Source: Pseudescherichia vulneris NBRC 102420 (GTDB lineage: Bacteria; Pseudomonadota; Gammaproteobacteria; Enterobacterales; Enterobacteriaceae). Taken from it: a stretch of DNA of 64,000 nucleotides. A model generated the notes under the pieces. It saw only the letters and a list, made by a program, of their open reading frames with translations. It was not told the origin of the DNA and searched no databases. A program made the position numbers and the translations under genes. The stretch covers positions 1 to 64,000 of the forward strand of contig NZ_BBMZ01000020.1 in NCBI RefSeq assembly GCF_000759795.1. Reading direction: 5' to 3'. Positions 37,944-51,913 of the stretch are shown in pieces (the first letter of the stretch is position 1; each line of letters starts with the position of its first letter).

Positions 37944-39308
37944 ATGAGCCATAACGACACTATCGTCGCCCAGGCAACCCCACCGGGACGCGGTGGTGTG
38001 GGCATTCTGCGTATCTCTGGTCACAAGGCCCGCGAAGTCGCACAGGCCGTGCTGGGCAAGCTGCCGAAACCGCGCTACGCCGACTACCTGCCGTTTAACG
38101 ACGCGGACGGCACGGCGCTGGATCAGGGCATCGCCCTGTGGTTCCCCGGCCCGAACTCCTTTACCGGTGAAGACGTGCTGGAGCTGCAGGGGCACGGCGG
38201 GCCGGTGATCCTCGACCTGCTGTTAAAGCGCATCCTGACCCTGCCCGGCCTGCGCATCGCTCGGCCCGGCGAGTTTTCCGAGCGCGCGTTTCTTAACGAC
38301 AAGCTGGACCTGGCCCAAGCCGAAGCGATTGCCGACCTGATCGACGCCAGCTCGGAACAGGCTGCACGCTCGGCGCTGAACTCGCTTCAGGGGGCCTTCT
38401 CCGCCCGCGTTAACCATCTGGTGGAAGCACTTACTCACCTGCGTATCTACGTAGAGGCTGCGATTGATTTTCCTGATGAGGAGATCGACTTCCTCTCCGA
38501 CGGTAAAATCGAAGCGCAGCTTAATGGCGTGATGGCCGATCTCGATGCCGTACGGGCGGAAGCGCGCCAGGGTAGCCTGCTGCGTGAAGGGATGAAGGTG
38601 GTCATCGCCGGTCGCCCGAACGCCGGGAAATCGAGCCTGCTGAACGCCCTGGCCGGGCGCGAGGCGGCTATCGTGACCGATATTGCCGGCACCACCCGTG
38701 ACGTGCTGCGCGAGCATATCCATATCGACGGTATGCCGCTGCATATCATCGATACCGCCGGGCTGCGCGATGCCAGCGACGAGGTCGAGCGCATCGGGAT
38801 TGAGCGCGCCTGGCAGGAGATCGAGCAGGCCGACCGGGTGCTGTTTATGGTCGATGGTACCACCACCGACGCTGTCGACCCGGCAGATATCTGGCCGGAC
38901 TTTATCGCCCGCCTGCCCGCGAAGCTGCCGATTACCGTGGTGCGCAATAAAGCCGATCTGACGGGCGAGACGCTGGGCATCAGCGAGGTGAATGGTCACT
39001 CACTTGTTCGCCTCTCCGCCTATACTGGCGAAGGCATTGACGTGCTGCGTAACCATCTCAAGCAGAGCATGGGCTTTGATACGCAAATGGAGGGTGGCTT
39101 CCTGGCCCGCCGTCGCCATCTGCAGGCGCTGGAGCTGGCCGCAGAGCATCTACAACAGGGCAAAGCGCAACTGCTCGGCGCGTGGGCAGGCGAGCTGTTA
39201 GCGGAAGAGCTACGCCTGGCTCAGCAGAGCCTGAGCGAGATCACCGGCGAGTTTACCTCCGACGACCTGCTGGGACGGATCTTCTCAAGCTTCTGTATTG
39301 GGAAGTAA
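37944..39308 (+). CDS. mnmE: tRNA modification GTPase MnmE
   Basis: A 454-residue GTPase. The N-terminal formyl-THF-binding domain starts at [19 protein letters not shown]. The G domain, inserted in the helical region at about 215-375, has G1 [10 protein letters not shown]3 DTAGL and G4 NKAD. The C-terminal CIGK motif carries the catalytic cysteine. With MnmG (encoded at 60872-62761) it modifies the wobble uridine of certain tRNAs. ATG 37944 matches E. coli; the open frame upstream crosses the yidC terminator. Confidence 0.98.
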   Translation: MSHNDTIVAQATPPGRGGVGILRISGHKAREVAQAVLGKLPKPRYADYLPFNDADGTALDQGIALWFPGPNSFTGEDVLELQGHGGPVILDLLLKRILTLPGLRIARPGEFSERAFLNDKLDLAQAEAIADLIDASSEQAARSALNSLQGAFSARVNHLVEALTHLRIYVEAAIDFPDEEIDFLSDGKIEAQLNGVMADLDAVRAEARQGSLLREGMKVVIAGRPNAGKSSLLNALAGREAAIVTDIAGTTRDVLREHIHIDGMPLHIIDTAGLRDASDEVERIGIERAWQEIEQADRVLFMVDGTTTDAVDPADIWPDFIARLPAKLPITVVRNKADLTGETLGISEVNGHSLVRLSAYTGEGIDVLRNHLKQSMGFDTQMEGGFLARRRHLQALELAAEHLQQGKAQLLGAWAGELLAEELRLAQQSLSEITGEFTSDDLLGRIFSSFCIGK

Positions 39309-39317
39309 GCCTGAAAC

Positions 39318-39392
39318 GCCGGGCGGCGCTCCGCTTGCCCGGCCTACCAAACCTGTCAGACCGTAGGCCCGGCAAGCGTAGCGCCGCCGGGC
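39318..39392. repeat. REP pair (BIME)
   Basis: Two REP palindromes in opposite orientation, GCCGGGCGGCGCT... (39318-39347) and GTAGGCCCGGCAAGCG... (39363-39392), between mnmE and the orphan gene; the pair could fold into one long hairpin. Confidence 0.9.
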
Positions 39393-39415
39393 AACAAAAG
39401 GGCGGGGTAAATAGA

Positions 39416-39838
39416 TTAGTAGTTATAGATAACCGAGACTAATAGCGCCTTAGGGCTGTCCAGCGTGCTTACGGTCACTGTCTCTTGCGGATCCGCGCTT
39501 CGCCAGCACACTGCCTCAATATGGCAGCTCCTCTGCTTTTGGTAGCCCATGGCGTTCAGATAAGTTTCGATCTGCTTCGAATCGTCAGTACCGTAGTATC
39601 TGACAGCATATACATGTGATGCCGGACCGGTGATATTGACAAAGTCGAAGTCATAACGGGGCGAAATCCGTGGCATTTTTTTTAAAAGATCGGGTGTGTA
39701 AAATTCATACTCCCGTTTATTCTGCTCGGTATAGTGTGCGCTCCCGGCGAACTCCATTGCCATATAAGGCCAAGCATAGGTCAGTGCTGCGGCAGCAACA
39801 ATAATTACACTACCAAGCACTTTAAATGATTTACGCAT
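39416..39838 (-). CDS. Membrane-anchored protein of unknown function
   Basis: A protein of about 140 residues with a basic start (MRKSFK), one hydrophobic segment (about 8-24, SVIIVAAAALTYAWPYMAM) and a soluble region exported to the periplasm, with two cysteines (SCHIEAVCW) that could form a disulfide. I do not recognise the family. It sits between mnmE and yieE where E. coli carries tnaCAB. I prefer ATG 39838, with AGGGGGA about 10 nt upstream; ATG 39859 has no spacing for a ribosome-binding site. REP elements flank it on both sides, which is common for accessory single genes. It could alternatively be a lineage-specific stress protein; there is no evidence for that. Confidence 0.7.
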   Translation of the reverse strand: MRKSFKVLGSVIIVAAAALTYAWPYMAMEFAGSAHYTEQNKREYEFYTPDLLKKMPRISPRYDFDFVNITGPASHVYAVRYYGTDDSKQIETYLNAMGYQKQRSCHIEAVCWRSADPQETVTVSTLDSPKALLVSVIYNY

Positions 39839-39933
39839 ACGGTAATGTTCCCCCTTCATCCCTGAATACGAAGGTTTTCATGAGCCTCGGATCATAGATA
39901 GATAAACACAGTATCGGCAAGTTAGCGCCAGAC

Positions 39934-39965
39934 CGTAGGCCCGTGCAAGCGGAGCGCCGCCGGGC
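39934..39965. repeat. REP element
   Basis: GTAGGCCCGTGCAAGCGGAGCG...CCGGGC palindrome, a slightly diverged REP, between the orphan gene and yieE. Confidence 0.75.
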
Positions 39966-40109
39966 AACAAACCGCCAAGAATTCCCCCGAATTGTAAAAG
40001 TCCCGCAGAGTGCTTTTTACCCCCTTTTATCCGTGTTAAAACCTGCACACAATACGACATACTGCTTCTACCGTTGCGAGCAGGCTTAACCATTATCATG
40101 GAGTGAAAA

Positions 40110-40835
40110 ATGGCGACACATTTTGCAAGAGGGATCCTTACCGATGGACAGCTGGTTTCCGTCCGCCTGCCCTCGTCCTGTCACGATCGGGCTCGGACGC
40201 TGCCGGAACACCACCGCAACCGCTACCTAGCCTCCCGCGCCCTGCTCGCCGAGCTGGTATTTATGCTCTACGGGTTAAGCGAGCTGCCTGAAATCATCAT
40301 CCAGTCCAATGGCCGCCCGGTCTTTGCCGATCGCAGCCTGCCCCATTTTTCATTGGCCTATGTCGGAAACATGGTCGGCGTTGCCATCGCCACTAACGGC
40401 CTGTGCGGTCTGAATATGGCGTTGCAGCGAGCGACGCGCGGCTTTCACAGCCCTCACGCCCAAGAGCAGCCGGTTTTCTCCAGCAACGAAAGGCTGTGGA
40501 TCAATAACCAGAGCGATCCCAACGAGGCCCAGTCGCAGATCGTGACCCTGCGGCAGAGCGTGCTGAAGATGGCCGGGCAGACTCAGGACACGCCAGGCTT
40601 TCTGCAGCTGCTGCCAGGCTCCGGCAAGCTGCGGGCAGCGCAGCCTGCACCGATTGAGGTGCTCTGCGACGCGGAGGACGTGCTAATCTGGTCCGTGGCG
40701 GTTTCGCCCGCCATTGAAAGCCTGAAGATTTGGGAGTTTGATACTAAGCGGGGGTGGCGCGGCCTGTCAGATATTCAAACCCGAGCGAACAATCCCGCCA
40801 CCCGCCTGATGCGTTTTACCAGCCTGCCTGCGTAA
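40110..40835 (+). CDS. yieE: YieE, phosphopantetheinyl-transferase-like protein
   Basis: A 241-residue protein matching E. coli YieE over its length (MATHFARGILTDGQLVSVRL; DPNEAQSQIVTLRQSVLKM). The family is 4'-phosphopantetheinyl transferase (Sfp/AcpT-like). The usual magnesium-binding motif G-x-D-x-E reads CGLNMALQ here, with Asn102 and Ala104 in place of Asp and Glu, so transferase activity is doubtful. The remaining fold segments are kept. It starts at ATG 40110 with GGAG upstream. The neighbour yieF follows 34 bp later, as in E. coli. Confidence 0.88.
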   Translation: MATHFARGILTDGQLVSVRLPSSCHDRARTLPEHHRNRYLASRALLAELVFMLYGLSELPEIIIQSNGRPVFADRSLPHFSLAYVGNMVGVAIATNGLCGLNMALQRATRGFHSPHAQEQPVFSSNERLWINNQSDPNEAQSQIVTLRQSVLKMAGQTQDTPGFLQLLPGSGKLRAAQPAPIEVLCDAEDVLIWSVAVSPAIESLKIWEFDTKRGWRGLSDIQTRANNPATRLMRFTSLPA

Positions 40836-40869
40836 CTCGCTTCACTACACTTACCGGTAAGGAGTAAAG

Positions 40870-41436
40870 ATGTCTGACTCACTGCACGTCGTTACGTTAC
40901 TTGGCAGCCTGCGTAAAGGCTCATTCAATGCGATGGTGGCCCGTACGCTGCCGAAAATCGCGCCGGAGGGCATGACGGTTGCGCCCCTGCCAACCATCGC
41001 CGATATCCCGCTGTACGATGCCGATATCCAGCAGGAAGAGGGTTTCCCGCAGAGCGTTGAGGCCATTGCCGAGCAGATCCGCAATGCCGATGGCGTGGTG
41101 ATTGTCACGCCGGAATACAACTACTCCGTACCGGGCGGCCTGAAGAACGCCATCGACTGGCTGTCACGTCTGCCTGCGCAGCCGCTGGCCGGTAAGCCGG
41201 TGCTGATCCAGACCAGCTCAATGGGTGCTATCGGCGGCGCGCGCTGCCAGTATCATCTGCGACAGATCCTGGTGTTTCTCGACGCGATGGTGATGAACAA
41301 GCCGGAGTTTATGGGCGGGGTGATCCAGAACAAGGTGGATCCGCAGACGGGCGAGGTTATCGATCAGAGCACGCTGGACCATCTGACCGGCCAGCTGACG
41401 GCGTTTGGTGATTACATCAAGAAAGTCAGGGCATAA
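40870..41436 (+). CDS. yieF: NADPH-dependent FMN reductase / quinone (chromate) reductase
   Basis: A 188-residue flavodoxin-fold enzyme. The FMN phosphate loop is LGSLRKGSFNAMVAR and the isoalloxazine contact region is TPEYNYSVPGGLKNAIDW. It reduces quinones, and chromate in vitro, with NAD(P)H; E. coli YieF (also called ChrR) is the counterpart. A Shine-Dalgarno AAGGAG precedes the ATG. A bidirectional terminator separates it from the convergent adeP. Confidence 0.95.
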   Translation: MSDSLHVVTLLGSLRKGSFNAMVARTLPKIAPEGMTVAPLPTIADIPLYDADIQQEEGFPQSVEAIAEQIRNADGVVIVTPEYNYSVPGGLKNAIDWLSRLPAQPLAGKPVLIQTSSMGAIGGARCQYHLRQILVFLDAMVMNKPEFMGGVIQNKVDPQTGEVIDQSTLDHLTGQLTAFGDYIKKVRA

Positions 41437-41475
41437 AAAAAGCCCGGCAGCGCGAAAGCTGCCGGGCCAGTTTTT
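41434..41475. terminator. Bidirectional terminator between yieF and adeP
   Basis: GCCCGGCAGC-GCGAAA-GCTGCCGGGC (41442-41467), a 10-bp perfect stem, with an A-run before and TTTTT after. It serves both convergent genes. Confidence 0.92.
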
Positions 41476-41480
41476 AGCGG

Positions 41481-42818
41481 TTAATGCGCGTCGATAAATA
41501 CAATCTTCAGCACAAACAGCAGCGCAACAATGATCACGCACGAGCTAAGGTCGCGGAAGCGTCCGGTCCCGATCTTCATGATGCAGTAGGAGATAAAGCC
41601 CAGCGCAATGCCTTCGGTAATCGAGAAGCTGAACGGCATCATGACAGCAGTAATAAACGCCGGCACGGCTTCGGTCAGATCGTCCCACTTCACGCGGGAG
41701 AGGCTGGACGTCATCAGAACGCCAACGTAGATCAGCGCACCCGCTGCGGCATACGGCGGAACCATCCCGGCCAGCGGCGACAGGAAAATCACCAGCAGGA
41801 ACAGCACGCCTACCACTACAGCGGTGAGGCCAGTGCGCCCGCCGACGGAGACGCCGGAAGAGGACTCGATATAAGCGGTGACCGAAGAGGTGCCGATAAA
41901 GGAGCCAGCTACGGAGGAGACGCTGTCAACAAACAGGGCCTGCTTCATTCGCGGGAACTTACCCTTCTCATCGGCCAGACCGGCCTTATCAGTGACGCCA
42001 ATCAGCGTCCCGGAAGAGTCGAACAGGTTAACCAGCATAAACGAGAAGATCACGCCTGCGAGGCCAAGGTTAAACGAGCCTGCGAGATCAACGTGGCCGA
42101 CAACGCTGGTTACGCTCGGCGGCTTAGAGACAATCCCGCTGTAGTGCACATCGCCCAGCCACCAGCCCAGCAGGGTGGTCACCACGATAGAAACCAGCAC
42201 CGCCGCATGGACGTTACGCGAGGCCAGAATGGCGATGATAAAGAAGCCCAGCACGCCCAGCAGCACGCTGTGGGAGGTGAGATTGCCGATAGTCACCAGC
42301 GTCTCCGGGTTCGCCACGATCACGCCAGCGTTTTTCAGACCCATCATGCCGATGAACAGGCCGATACCGCTGGTGATGCCGACGCGCAGGCTCATCGGGA
42401 TGTTAGCAATCATCCAGTAGCGGACGCGGAAGATAGTCAGCAGCAGCAGGCCGATAGCGCCCCAGAATATAGCGCCCATACCCACCTGCCACGGCAGGCC
42501 CATTGCGCCAACGACCACAAAGGCGAAGAAGGCGTTCAAACCCATCGCGGGCGCAAGCGCTACCGGCAGGTTAGCGAATAGCCCCATCAGGATACTGCCA
42601 AAGGCGGCAATCAGACAGGTGGTAACGAATACCGCGCTGGTATCCATGCCAGCAACACCCAGAATCTGTGGGTTAACAAAGACGATATACACCATCGTCA
42701 GGAAAGTGGTAAAACCGGCGATCACCTCGGTGCGTGCCGTGGTGCCATGCTCGCGCAGTTTAAACACGCGGTCGAGCAACCCCTGGCCCGCGGCCTGGGT
42801 AGTGTGTTGTTGGCTCAT
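41481..42818 (-). CDS. adeP: Adenine permease AdeP (NCS2/AzgA-type)
   Basis: A 445-residue inner-membrane carrier with about fourteen helices. Conserved segments include GFTTFLTMVYIVFVNPQIL near the start, FANLPVALAPAMGLNAFFAF and FDSSGTLIGV, typical of AzgA-like nucleobase cation symporters. It matches E. coli AdeP (YieG), an adenine importer. The 169-bp region to yieH is its promoter area. It contains GCGTTTGC, half of a PurR-type box, but no convincing full site. AdeP's paralogue adeQ is missing from its E. coli position near 10.7 kb. Confidence 0.95.
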   Translation of the reverse strand: MSQQHTTQAAGQGLLDRVFKLREHGTTARTEVIAGFTTFLTMVYIVFVNPQILGVAGMDTSAVFVTTCLIAAFGSILMGLFANLPVALAPAMGLNAFFAFVVVGAMGLPWQVGMGAIFWGAIGLLLLTIFRVRYWMIANIPMSLRVGITSGIGLFIGMMGLKNAGVIVANPETLVTIGNLTSHSVLLGVLGFFIIAILASRNVHAAVLVSIVVTTLLGWWLGDVHYSGIVSKPPSVTSVVGHVDLAGSFNLGLAGVIFSFMLVNLFDSSGTLIGVTDKAGLADEKGKFPRMKQALFVDSVSSVAGSFIGTSSVTAYIESSSGVSVGGRTGLTAVVVGVLFLLVIFLSPLAGMVPPYAAAGALIYVGVLMTSSLSRVKWDDLTEAVPAFITAVMMPFSFSITEGIALGFISYCIMKIGTGRFRDLSSCVIIVALLFVLKIVFIDAH

Positions 42819-42987
42819 TATCTATTTCCGAACAGGGAAGGAAAATTCGTCGCTATCCTATACCAAAATGCGACAATATTGACGGTTATCACACACTTTT
42901 TTTCATTGCGTTTGCTTATACGGCATCGATTGCGCGGAGGAATCTGCCGCAAGTAAACGTTAAACTTGTAATAAAACAGGAAACGGC

Positions 42988-43656
42988 ATGTCCCAAATAG
43001 AAGCGATTTTTTTCGACTGTGATGGCACGCTGGTCGACAGCGAGGTGATCTGTTCCCGCGCTTACGTGCATATGTTCGCGCAGTTTGGTATTACGCTCGA
43101 TCTGGCGGAGATTTTTAAGCGCTTTAAAGGCGTTAAGCTCTACGAAATTATTGACATTATTAACGCCGAGCACGGCGTGAACCTGGAAAAAGCAGAGCTG
43201 GAGCCGATCTACCGCGCCGAGGTCGCACGCCTGTTCGATGCCGAGCTGGAGATGATTGCCGGGGCAGATGCGCTGCTGGCATCCGTCAGCGTGCCGATGT
43301 GCGTGGTGTCAAACGGTCCGGTGAGCAAAATGCACCACTCGCTTGGCAAGCTCGGGATGCTGCACTATTTCCCCGATCTGCTGTTCAGCGGCTACGATAT
43401 TCAGCGCTGGAAGCCGGATCCGGCCCTGATGTTCCATGCCGCCAGCGCGCTGGACGTGGATCCAAGAAAATGCATTCTGGTGGATGACTCTGCGGCAGGC
43501 GCGCAGTCGGGGATTGATGCCGGAATGGAGGTGTTCTATTTCTGCGCCGATCCGCACAACAAGCCGATCGATCACCCGAAAGTGACCACCTTCACCGAGT
43601 TATCGCAGCTGCCGGAATTGTGGAAAGCGCGTGGGTGGGAAGTGACTCGGAAATAA
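42988..43656 (+). CDS. yieH: 6-phosphogluconate phosphatase YieH (HAD)
   Basis: A 222-residue HAD phosphatase of the beta-phosphoglucomutase-like class. Motif I is FFDCDGTLVDSEV (nucleophile Asp), motif II is VVSNG, the motif III Lys lies in RWKPDP and motif IV is LVDDSAAGAQSGIDAG. In E. coli it dephosphorylates 6-phosphogluconate and purine nucleotides. A Shine-Dalgarno AGGAAA precedes the ATG. A REP pair follows its stop. Confidence 0.95.
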   Translation: MSQIEAIFFDCDGTLVDSEVICSRAYVHMFAQFGITLDLAEIFKRFKGVKLYEIIDIINAEHGVNLEKAELEPIYRAEVARLFDAELEMIAGADALLASVSVPMCVVSNGPVSKMHHSLGKLGMLHYFPDLLFSGYDIQRWKPDPALMFHAASALDVDPRKCILVDDSAAGAQSGIDAGMEVFYFCADPHNKPIDHPKVTTFTELSQLPELWKARGWEVTRK

Positions 43657-43657
43657 C

Positions 43658-43722
43658 GTAGGCCGGATAAGCGTTAGCGCCATCCGGCGAATTGCCCGGT
43701 AGCGCAGGCTTACCGGGCCTAC
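43658..43722. repeat. REP pair (BIME)
   Basis: GTAGGCCGGATAAGCG...CCATCCGGCG (43658-43689) and TTGCCCGGTAGCGCAGG...CCGGGCCTAC (43692-43722). These are two REP subtypes side by side in the convergent gap between yieH and phoU. Confidence 0.9.
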
Positions 43723-43748
43723 AAAAGCTACAGAGGCGACAAAGCAGG

Positions 43749-44474
43749 TTACTCTTTCGGATCTTTTCCGGCGAGCAGTTTGTCCAGCTCGTCGCCGCCC
43801 ACGTGGCGGAAATCCTGACCCTTCACGAAGTAGAAGATGTATTCGCAGATGTTCTGGCAGCGGTCGCCGATACGCTCGATAGAGCGGGCGCAGAACAGCG
43901 CGGTCAGCACGCTTGGGATGGTACGTGAATCTTCCATCATGTAAGTCATCAGCTGGCGCACGATACCTTCGTACTCCTGATCTACCTTCTTGTCTTCACG
44001 GTAGATACGCACCGCTTCATCAAGATCCATGCGCGCAAAGGCATCCAGTACGTCGTGCAGCATCTGCACGGTATGGCGGCCCAGCGACTCCAGGCTCACC
44101 AGCAGCGGCTGGTGCTGCTGGGAGAACTTCTCCAGCGCGGTGCGGCAGATTTTGTCCGCCACGTCACCGATGCGCTCCAGCTCGGCGATGGTTTTGATGA
44201 TCGCCATTACCAGACGCAGGTCGCTTGCCGTCGGCTGGCGCTTGGCGATAATACGCACGCAGGCCTCGTCGATCGCCACTTCCATCATGTTGACCTGATG
44301 GTCACCGGCAACAACGCGCTTGGCCAGCTCGCTGTCCTGGTTATGCATGGCGGTGATCGCGTCAGAGAGCTGCTGCTCTACCATCCCACCCATGGTCATC
44401 ACTTGGGTGCGAATGCTCTCTAGCTCAGCGTTAAACTGGCCGGAGATATGTTTATTAAGGTTTAAGTTATCCAC
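43749..44474 (-). CDS. phoU: Phosphate signalling protein PhoU
   Basis: A 241-residue protein with two three-helix PhoU repeats, each with a conserved E-R-I-G-D motif ([12 protein letters not shown] and [12 protein letters not shown]). It links the Pst transporter to the PhoR sensor and keeps the Pho regulon off when phosphate is plentiful. I start at GTG 44474 (V-D-N-L-N-L-N-K-H), which equals the E. coli length; the open frame continues upstream into the pstB end. It lies 13 bp after pstB, last gene of pstSCAB-phoU. Confidence 0.96.
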   Translation of the reverse strand: MDNLNLNKHISGQFNAELESIRTQVMTMGGMVEQQLSDAITAMHNQDSELAKRVVAGDHQVNMMEVAIDEACVRIIAKRQPTASDLRLVMAIIKTIAELERIGDVADKICRTALEKFSQQHQPLLVSLESLGRHTVQMLHDVLDAFARMDLDEAVRIYREDKKVDQEYEGIVRQLMTYMMEDSRTIPSVLTALFCARSIERIGDRCQNICEYIFYFVKGQDFRHVGGDELDKLLAGKDPKE

Positions 44475-44487
44475 GGTGCTCTCCCGA

Positions 44488-45261
<774 letters not shown>

Positions 45262-45308
45262 TTACTCTTTTCCTCAATCGGGCGCGGCCGGGGCCACGCC
45301 GCAAAATT

Positions 45309-47158
<1,850 letters not shown>

Positions 47159-47189
47159 TTACTCTTCTGTTATGTACGTCTTACGAATT

Positions 47190-47260
47190 TGCCCGGTGGC
47201 GCGAACGCTTACCGGGCCTACAGTTTTTATCCGTAGGGCGGGAAGCCTACGCCACCCGCC
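47190..47260. repeat. REP elements between pstS and pstC
   Basis: TTGCCCGGTGGCGCG...CCGGGCCTAC (47190-47221), then a diverged copy CCGTAGGGCGGGAAGCC...GCCACCCGCC (47231-47260). Such repeats here could make pstS more abundant than pstC by stabilising the upstream mRNA. Confidence 0.8.
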
Positions 47261-47281
47261 ATCTTCGTCAAAAAGATCCTG

Positions 47282-48426
<1,145 letters not shown>

Positions 48427-48520
48427 GCGCTTATTTGACCGAAAATGGTCTATGGATTGTTTAAAAATAGCACAACATGGGGAGACGTCCCGCCGCGAGC
48501 GACGGGACGTAAGAGGAAGA

Positions 48521-50350
48521 TTACTCTACGGTGACAGACTTCGCGAGGTTACGCGGCTGGTCAACGTCGGTGCCTTTGATCAGCGCGACATGGTAGGCCA
48601 GCAGCTGCAGCGGCACGGTGTAGAAGATCGGCGCAATCACCTCTTCCACGTGCGGCAGCTCGATAATGTGCATGTTATCGCTGCTGGTGAAACCGGCGTC
48701 CTGACCGGCGAAGACATAGAGCACGCCGCTACGGGCGCGAACTTCTTCGATGTTGGACTTCAGTTTTTCTAGCAGCTCATTGTTAGGTGCCACAACGATA
48801 ACCGGCATATCGGCATCAATCAGCGCCAGCGGGCCGTGTTTCAGCTCGCCTGCGGCGTAGGCTTCCGCATGAATGTAAGAGATCTCTTTCAGCTTCAGCG
48901 CGCCTTCCAGCGCGATAGGGTACTGATCGCCACGGCCAAGGAACAGGGCGTGGTGCTTCTCAGAGAAGTCCTCTGCCAGCGCTTCAATGCGTTTGTCCTG
49001 GGAGAGCATCTGCTCGATACGGTTCGGCAGTGCCTGCAGGCCATGCACGATATCCTGCTCGATAGAGGCGTCCAGACCCTTCAGGCGGCTCAGCTTCGCC
49101 ACCAGCATCAACAGCACGGTGAGCTGGGTGGTGAAGGCTTTGGTAGACGCCACGCCGATCTCGGTGCCAGCGTTGGTCATCAGCGCCAGATCGGATTCAC
49201 GCACCAGCGAGGAGCCAGGCACGTTACAGATCGCCAGCGAACCGAGGTAGCCCAGCTCTTTGGAGAGGCGCAGCGCGGCCAGGGTATCCGCCGTCTCACC
49301 GGATTGGGAGAGGGTGATCATCAGGCTGTTGCGACGCACGGCGGATTTGCGGTAGCGGAACTCAGAGGCGATTTCCACATCGCACGGGATACCGGCCAGC
49401 GATTCAAACCAGTAGCGTGACACCATGCCGGAGTTGTAGGAGGTGCCGCAGGCGATGATCTGGATATGCTCAACCTGAGAGAGCATCTCGTTGGCTTTCT
49501 CGCCCAGCTCGCTGAGATCGATCTCGCCGTGGCTGATACGCCCGGTCAGGGTGTTTTTAATGGCATTTGGCTGCTCGTAGATCTCTTTCTGCATGTAGTG
49601 GCGGTAGATACCTTTATCGCCAGCGTCATATTGCAGATTAGATTCGATGTCCGGGCGCTTCACTTCGTGGCCTGAACGATCGAATACCACGACGCTACGG
49701 CGGGTCACTTCCGCAATATCACCCTCTTCGAGGAAGATAAAGCGACGGGTGACCGGCAGCAGGGCCAGCTGGTCAGAGGCGATGAAGTTTTCGCCCATGC
49801 CAAGACCGATAACCAGCGGGCTACCGGAGCGAGCGGCCAGCAACGTGTCAGGGTCGCGGGTATCCATGATAACCGTACCGTATGCGCCACGCAGCTGCGG
49901 GATAGCGCGCAGAACGGCATCGCGCAGCGAACCGCCTTTTGCCAGCTCCCAGTGCACCAGGTGAGCGATCACTTCGGTATCGGTTTCGGAGACAAATTCA
50001 TAGCCGCGCGATCTTAACTCTTCGCGCAGCGGCTCGTGGTTCTCAATAATGCCGTTATGCACCACCACGATATGTTCAGAAACATGCGGGTGAGCGTTGC
50101 CTTCAGACGGTTCCCCGTGCGTTGCCCAACGGGTATGGGCAATACCGGTTCCGCCATGCAGCGGATGCTCTTCGGCTGTCTGAGAGAGCATCTGGACTTT
50201 ACCGAGACGACGCAGGCGGGTCATATGCCCTTCACTGTCGACTACTGCCAGACCGGCAGAGTCATAGCCACGGTATTCGAGACGACGTAAGCCTTCGAGA
50301 AGGATTTCAGCAATATCACGCTGCGCAACTGCGCCAACAATTCCACACAT
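48521..50350 (-). CDS. glmS: Glutamine-fructose-6-phosphate aminotransferase (isomerizing)
   Basis: A 609-residue enzyme. The N-terminal class II glutaminase domain begins with the nucleophile Cys2 (MCGIVGAV); two SIS sugar-isomerase domains follow, including [15 protein letters not shown] and the C-terminal tail NLAKSVTVE. It makes glucosamine 6-phosphate, the first step to UDP-GlcNAc for cell wall and LPS. In enteric bacteria glmUS mRNA is cleaved by RNase E and glmS is activated by the GlmZ RNA; the intergenic region is 192 bp here. Confidence 0.98.
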   Translation of the reverse strand: MCGIVGAVAQRDIAEILLEGLRRLEYRGYDSAGLAVVDSEGHMTRLRRLGKVQMLSQTAEEHPLHGGTGIAHTRWATHGEPSEGNAHPHVSEHIVVVHNGIIENHEPLREELRSRGYEFVSETDTEVIAHLVHWELAKGGSLRDAVLRAIPQLRGAYGTVIMDTRDPDTLLAARSGSPLVIGLGMGENFIASDQLALLPVTRRFIFLEEGDIAEVTRRSVVVFDRSGHEVKRPDIESNLQYDAGDKGIYRHYMQKEIYEQPNAIKNTLTGRISHGEIDLSELGEKANEMLSQVEHIQIIACGTSYNSGMVSRYWFESLAGIPCDVEIASEFRYRKSAVRRNSLMITLSQSGETADTLAALRLSKELGYLGSLAICNVPGSSLVRESDLALMTNAGTEIGVASTKAFTTQLTVLLMLVAKLSRLKGLDASIEQDIVHGLQALPNRIEQMLSQDKRIEALAEDFSEKHHALFLGRGDQYPIALEGALKLKEISYIHAEAYAAGELKHGPLALIDADMPVIVVAPNNELLEKLKSNIEEVRARSGVLYVFAGQDAGFTSSDNMHIIELPHVEEVIAPIFYTVPLQLLAYHVALIKGTDVDQPRNLAKSVTVE

Positions 50351-50503
50351 AGTTAGATTTCCTGATTATGGCGTAAGCCATGCGTTGTCGGTCAACCTGC
50401 GTTACCCGTTTTCCGGGCGCCCCGAGCCTTGTAGAGAGTGGGGTTATATTTATAGCTACTGCTGGTGGGCGGGAGATCTATATTGACCTCCTCATCCCTG
50501 TAT

Positions 50504-50533
50504 GCCGGACGACGCTAGCGCCTGCCCGGCCTA
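50504..50533. repeat. REP element
   Basis: GCCGGACGACGCTAGCGCCTGCCCGGCCTAC between glmU and glmS, a diverged REP. It lies close to the glmU stop and may affect processing of the glmUS message. Confidence 0.75.
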
Positions 50534-50542
50534 CAAAATGAT

Positions 50543-51913
50543 TTACTTCTTCTTGACCGGACGCTTCCAGCCCTTGATATGGGTCTGTTTCACTCGGCTG
50601 ATCACCAGTTCGTCCTCGGCAACGTCACGGGTCACCGTGGTACCCGCCGCAATGGTAACGCCGCTGGCCACGCTCACCGGAGCGATAAACTGCGAATCAG
50701 AGCCGACAAAGACGTCGTCGCCGATAATGGTTTTATGCTTGTTGGCACCGTCATAGTTACAGGTAATCGTCCCTGCACCGATGTTAACGTTGTCGCCAAT
50801 CTCCGCGTCGCCCAGGTAGGTCAGATGTCCCGCCTTCGAGCCTTTGCCCAACCGCGCCTTTTTCATCTCGACGAAGTTACCGACGTGCGCGCCAGCCAGC
50901 AGCTCTGCGCCAGGGCGCAGACGGGCAAACGGACCGATGGTGCAGGCCGCTTCAAGAGTGGCATCTTCTACCACGCTGTAGGGACTGATTTCGCAGTCGT
51001 CACCGATAACGCTGTTTTTGATCACGCAGCCCGTGCCGATTTTGACCCGGCTGCCCAGCGTGACGTTGCCTTCCAGAATAACGTTGGTATCGATCTCGAT
51101 ATCTCGACCGTGGCTCAGCGTACCGCGCAGGTCAAAACGTGCCGGATCGCGCAGCATGACGCCTGCCAGTAGCAGTTTTTCTGCCTGCTCGGACTGATAG
51201 ACGCGCTCCAGACGAGAAAGCTGCAGGCGATTGTTCACACCCTCAACTTCGCTCAGACGCTGCGGATGCACCGCGGCGATCTCACGCCCTTCGAGGTAGG
51301 CCAGCTCGATAATATCGGTAATGTAGTACTCGCCCTGCGCGTTGTCGTTGGTGAGCTTGCTCAGCCAGCGCTTCAGATCCGCACCGTTGGCAATCAGGAT
51401 GCCCGTGTTGATCTCCTGAATTTTATGCTGTTCAGGGGTCGCATCTTTATGCTCAACGATGCCGGTTACCTTCCCGTCTTGACGGGTGATACGGCCATAG
51501 CCGGTGGGATCGTCAAGATTCACGGTGAGCAGCCCAATGCCGCCCTGCGGCTTGGCATCACGCAGGCGCTGCAGTGTCTCAACGGAGATCAGCGGTACGT
51601 CACCGTAGAGCATCAGGATATCTTCATCGTCGGCAAAACCAGGGGCAGCCTGCTGCATAGCATGGCCCGTACCCAGCTGTTCCGCCTGCAGCACCCAGTT
51701 CAGGTTGTCGTAACGCAGCGTCTGTTTAAGCAGATCGCCGCCGTGGCCGTAGACCAGGTGAACGTGACGTGCGCCGAGATTATTCGCGGCATCAATGACA
51801 TGCTGTACCATCGCTTTCCCGGCGAGAGTATGAAGCACTTTAGGAAGATCCGAATACATACGGGTTCCCTTGCCAGCGGCAAGGATCACCACGCTCATGC
51901 TACTGTTCAACAT
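50543..51913 (-). CDS. glmU: Bifunctional UDP-N-acetylglucosamine pyrophosphorylase / glucosamine-1-phosphate acetyltransferase
   Basis: A 456-residue bifunctional enzyme. The N-terminal nucleotidyltransferase has [18 protein letters not shown]. The C-terminal left-handed beta-helix acetyltransferase (about 230-456) has hexapeptide repeats such as [14 protein letters not shown] and the catalytic-histidine region [15 protein letters not shown]. It makes UDP-GlcNAc from glucosamine 1-phosphate. It lies upstream of glmS in the same operon. The ATG matches E. coli. Upstream is the gene-poor 700-bp gap to atpC. Confidence 0.98.
   Translation of the reverse strand: MLNSSMSVVILAAGKGTRMYSDLPKVLHTLAGKAMVQHVIDAANNLGARHVHLVYGHGGDLLKQTLRYDNLNWVLQAEQLGTGHAMQQAAPGFADDEDILMLYGDVPLISVETLQRLRDAKPQGGIGLLTVNLDDPTGYGRITRQDGKVTGIVEHKDATPEQHKIQEINTGILIANGADLKRWLSKLTNDNAQGEYYITDIIELAYLEGREIAAVHPQRLSEVEGVNNRLQLSRLERVYQSEQAEKLLLAGVMLRDPARFDLRGTLSHGRDIEIDTNVILEGNVTLGSRVKIGTGCVIKNSVIGDDCEISPYSVVEDATLEAACTIGPFARLRPGAELLAGAHVGNFVEMKKARLGKGSKAGHLTYLGDAEIGDNVNIGAGTITCNYDGANKHKTIIGDDVFVGSDSQFIAPVSVASGVTIAAGTTVTRDVAEDELVISRVKQTHIKGWKRPVKKK

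Noticed and set aside
41484-42581. 365-codon ORF antisense to adeP
   Set aside because: Low-complexity His/Gln/Arg/Asp composition from codon bias of the adeP gene; no domain.
42915-42970. PurR box upstream of adeP
   Set aside because: Only half-site matches (GCGTTTGC; CGCAAGTAAACGTT) and the spacing is wrong.
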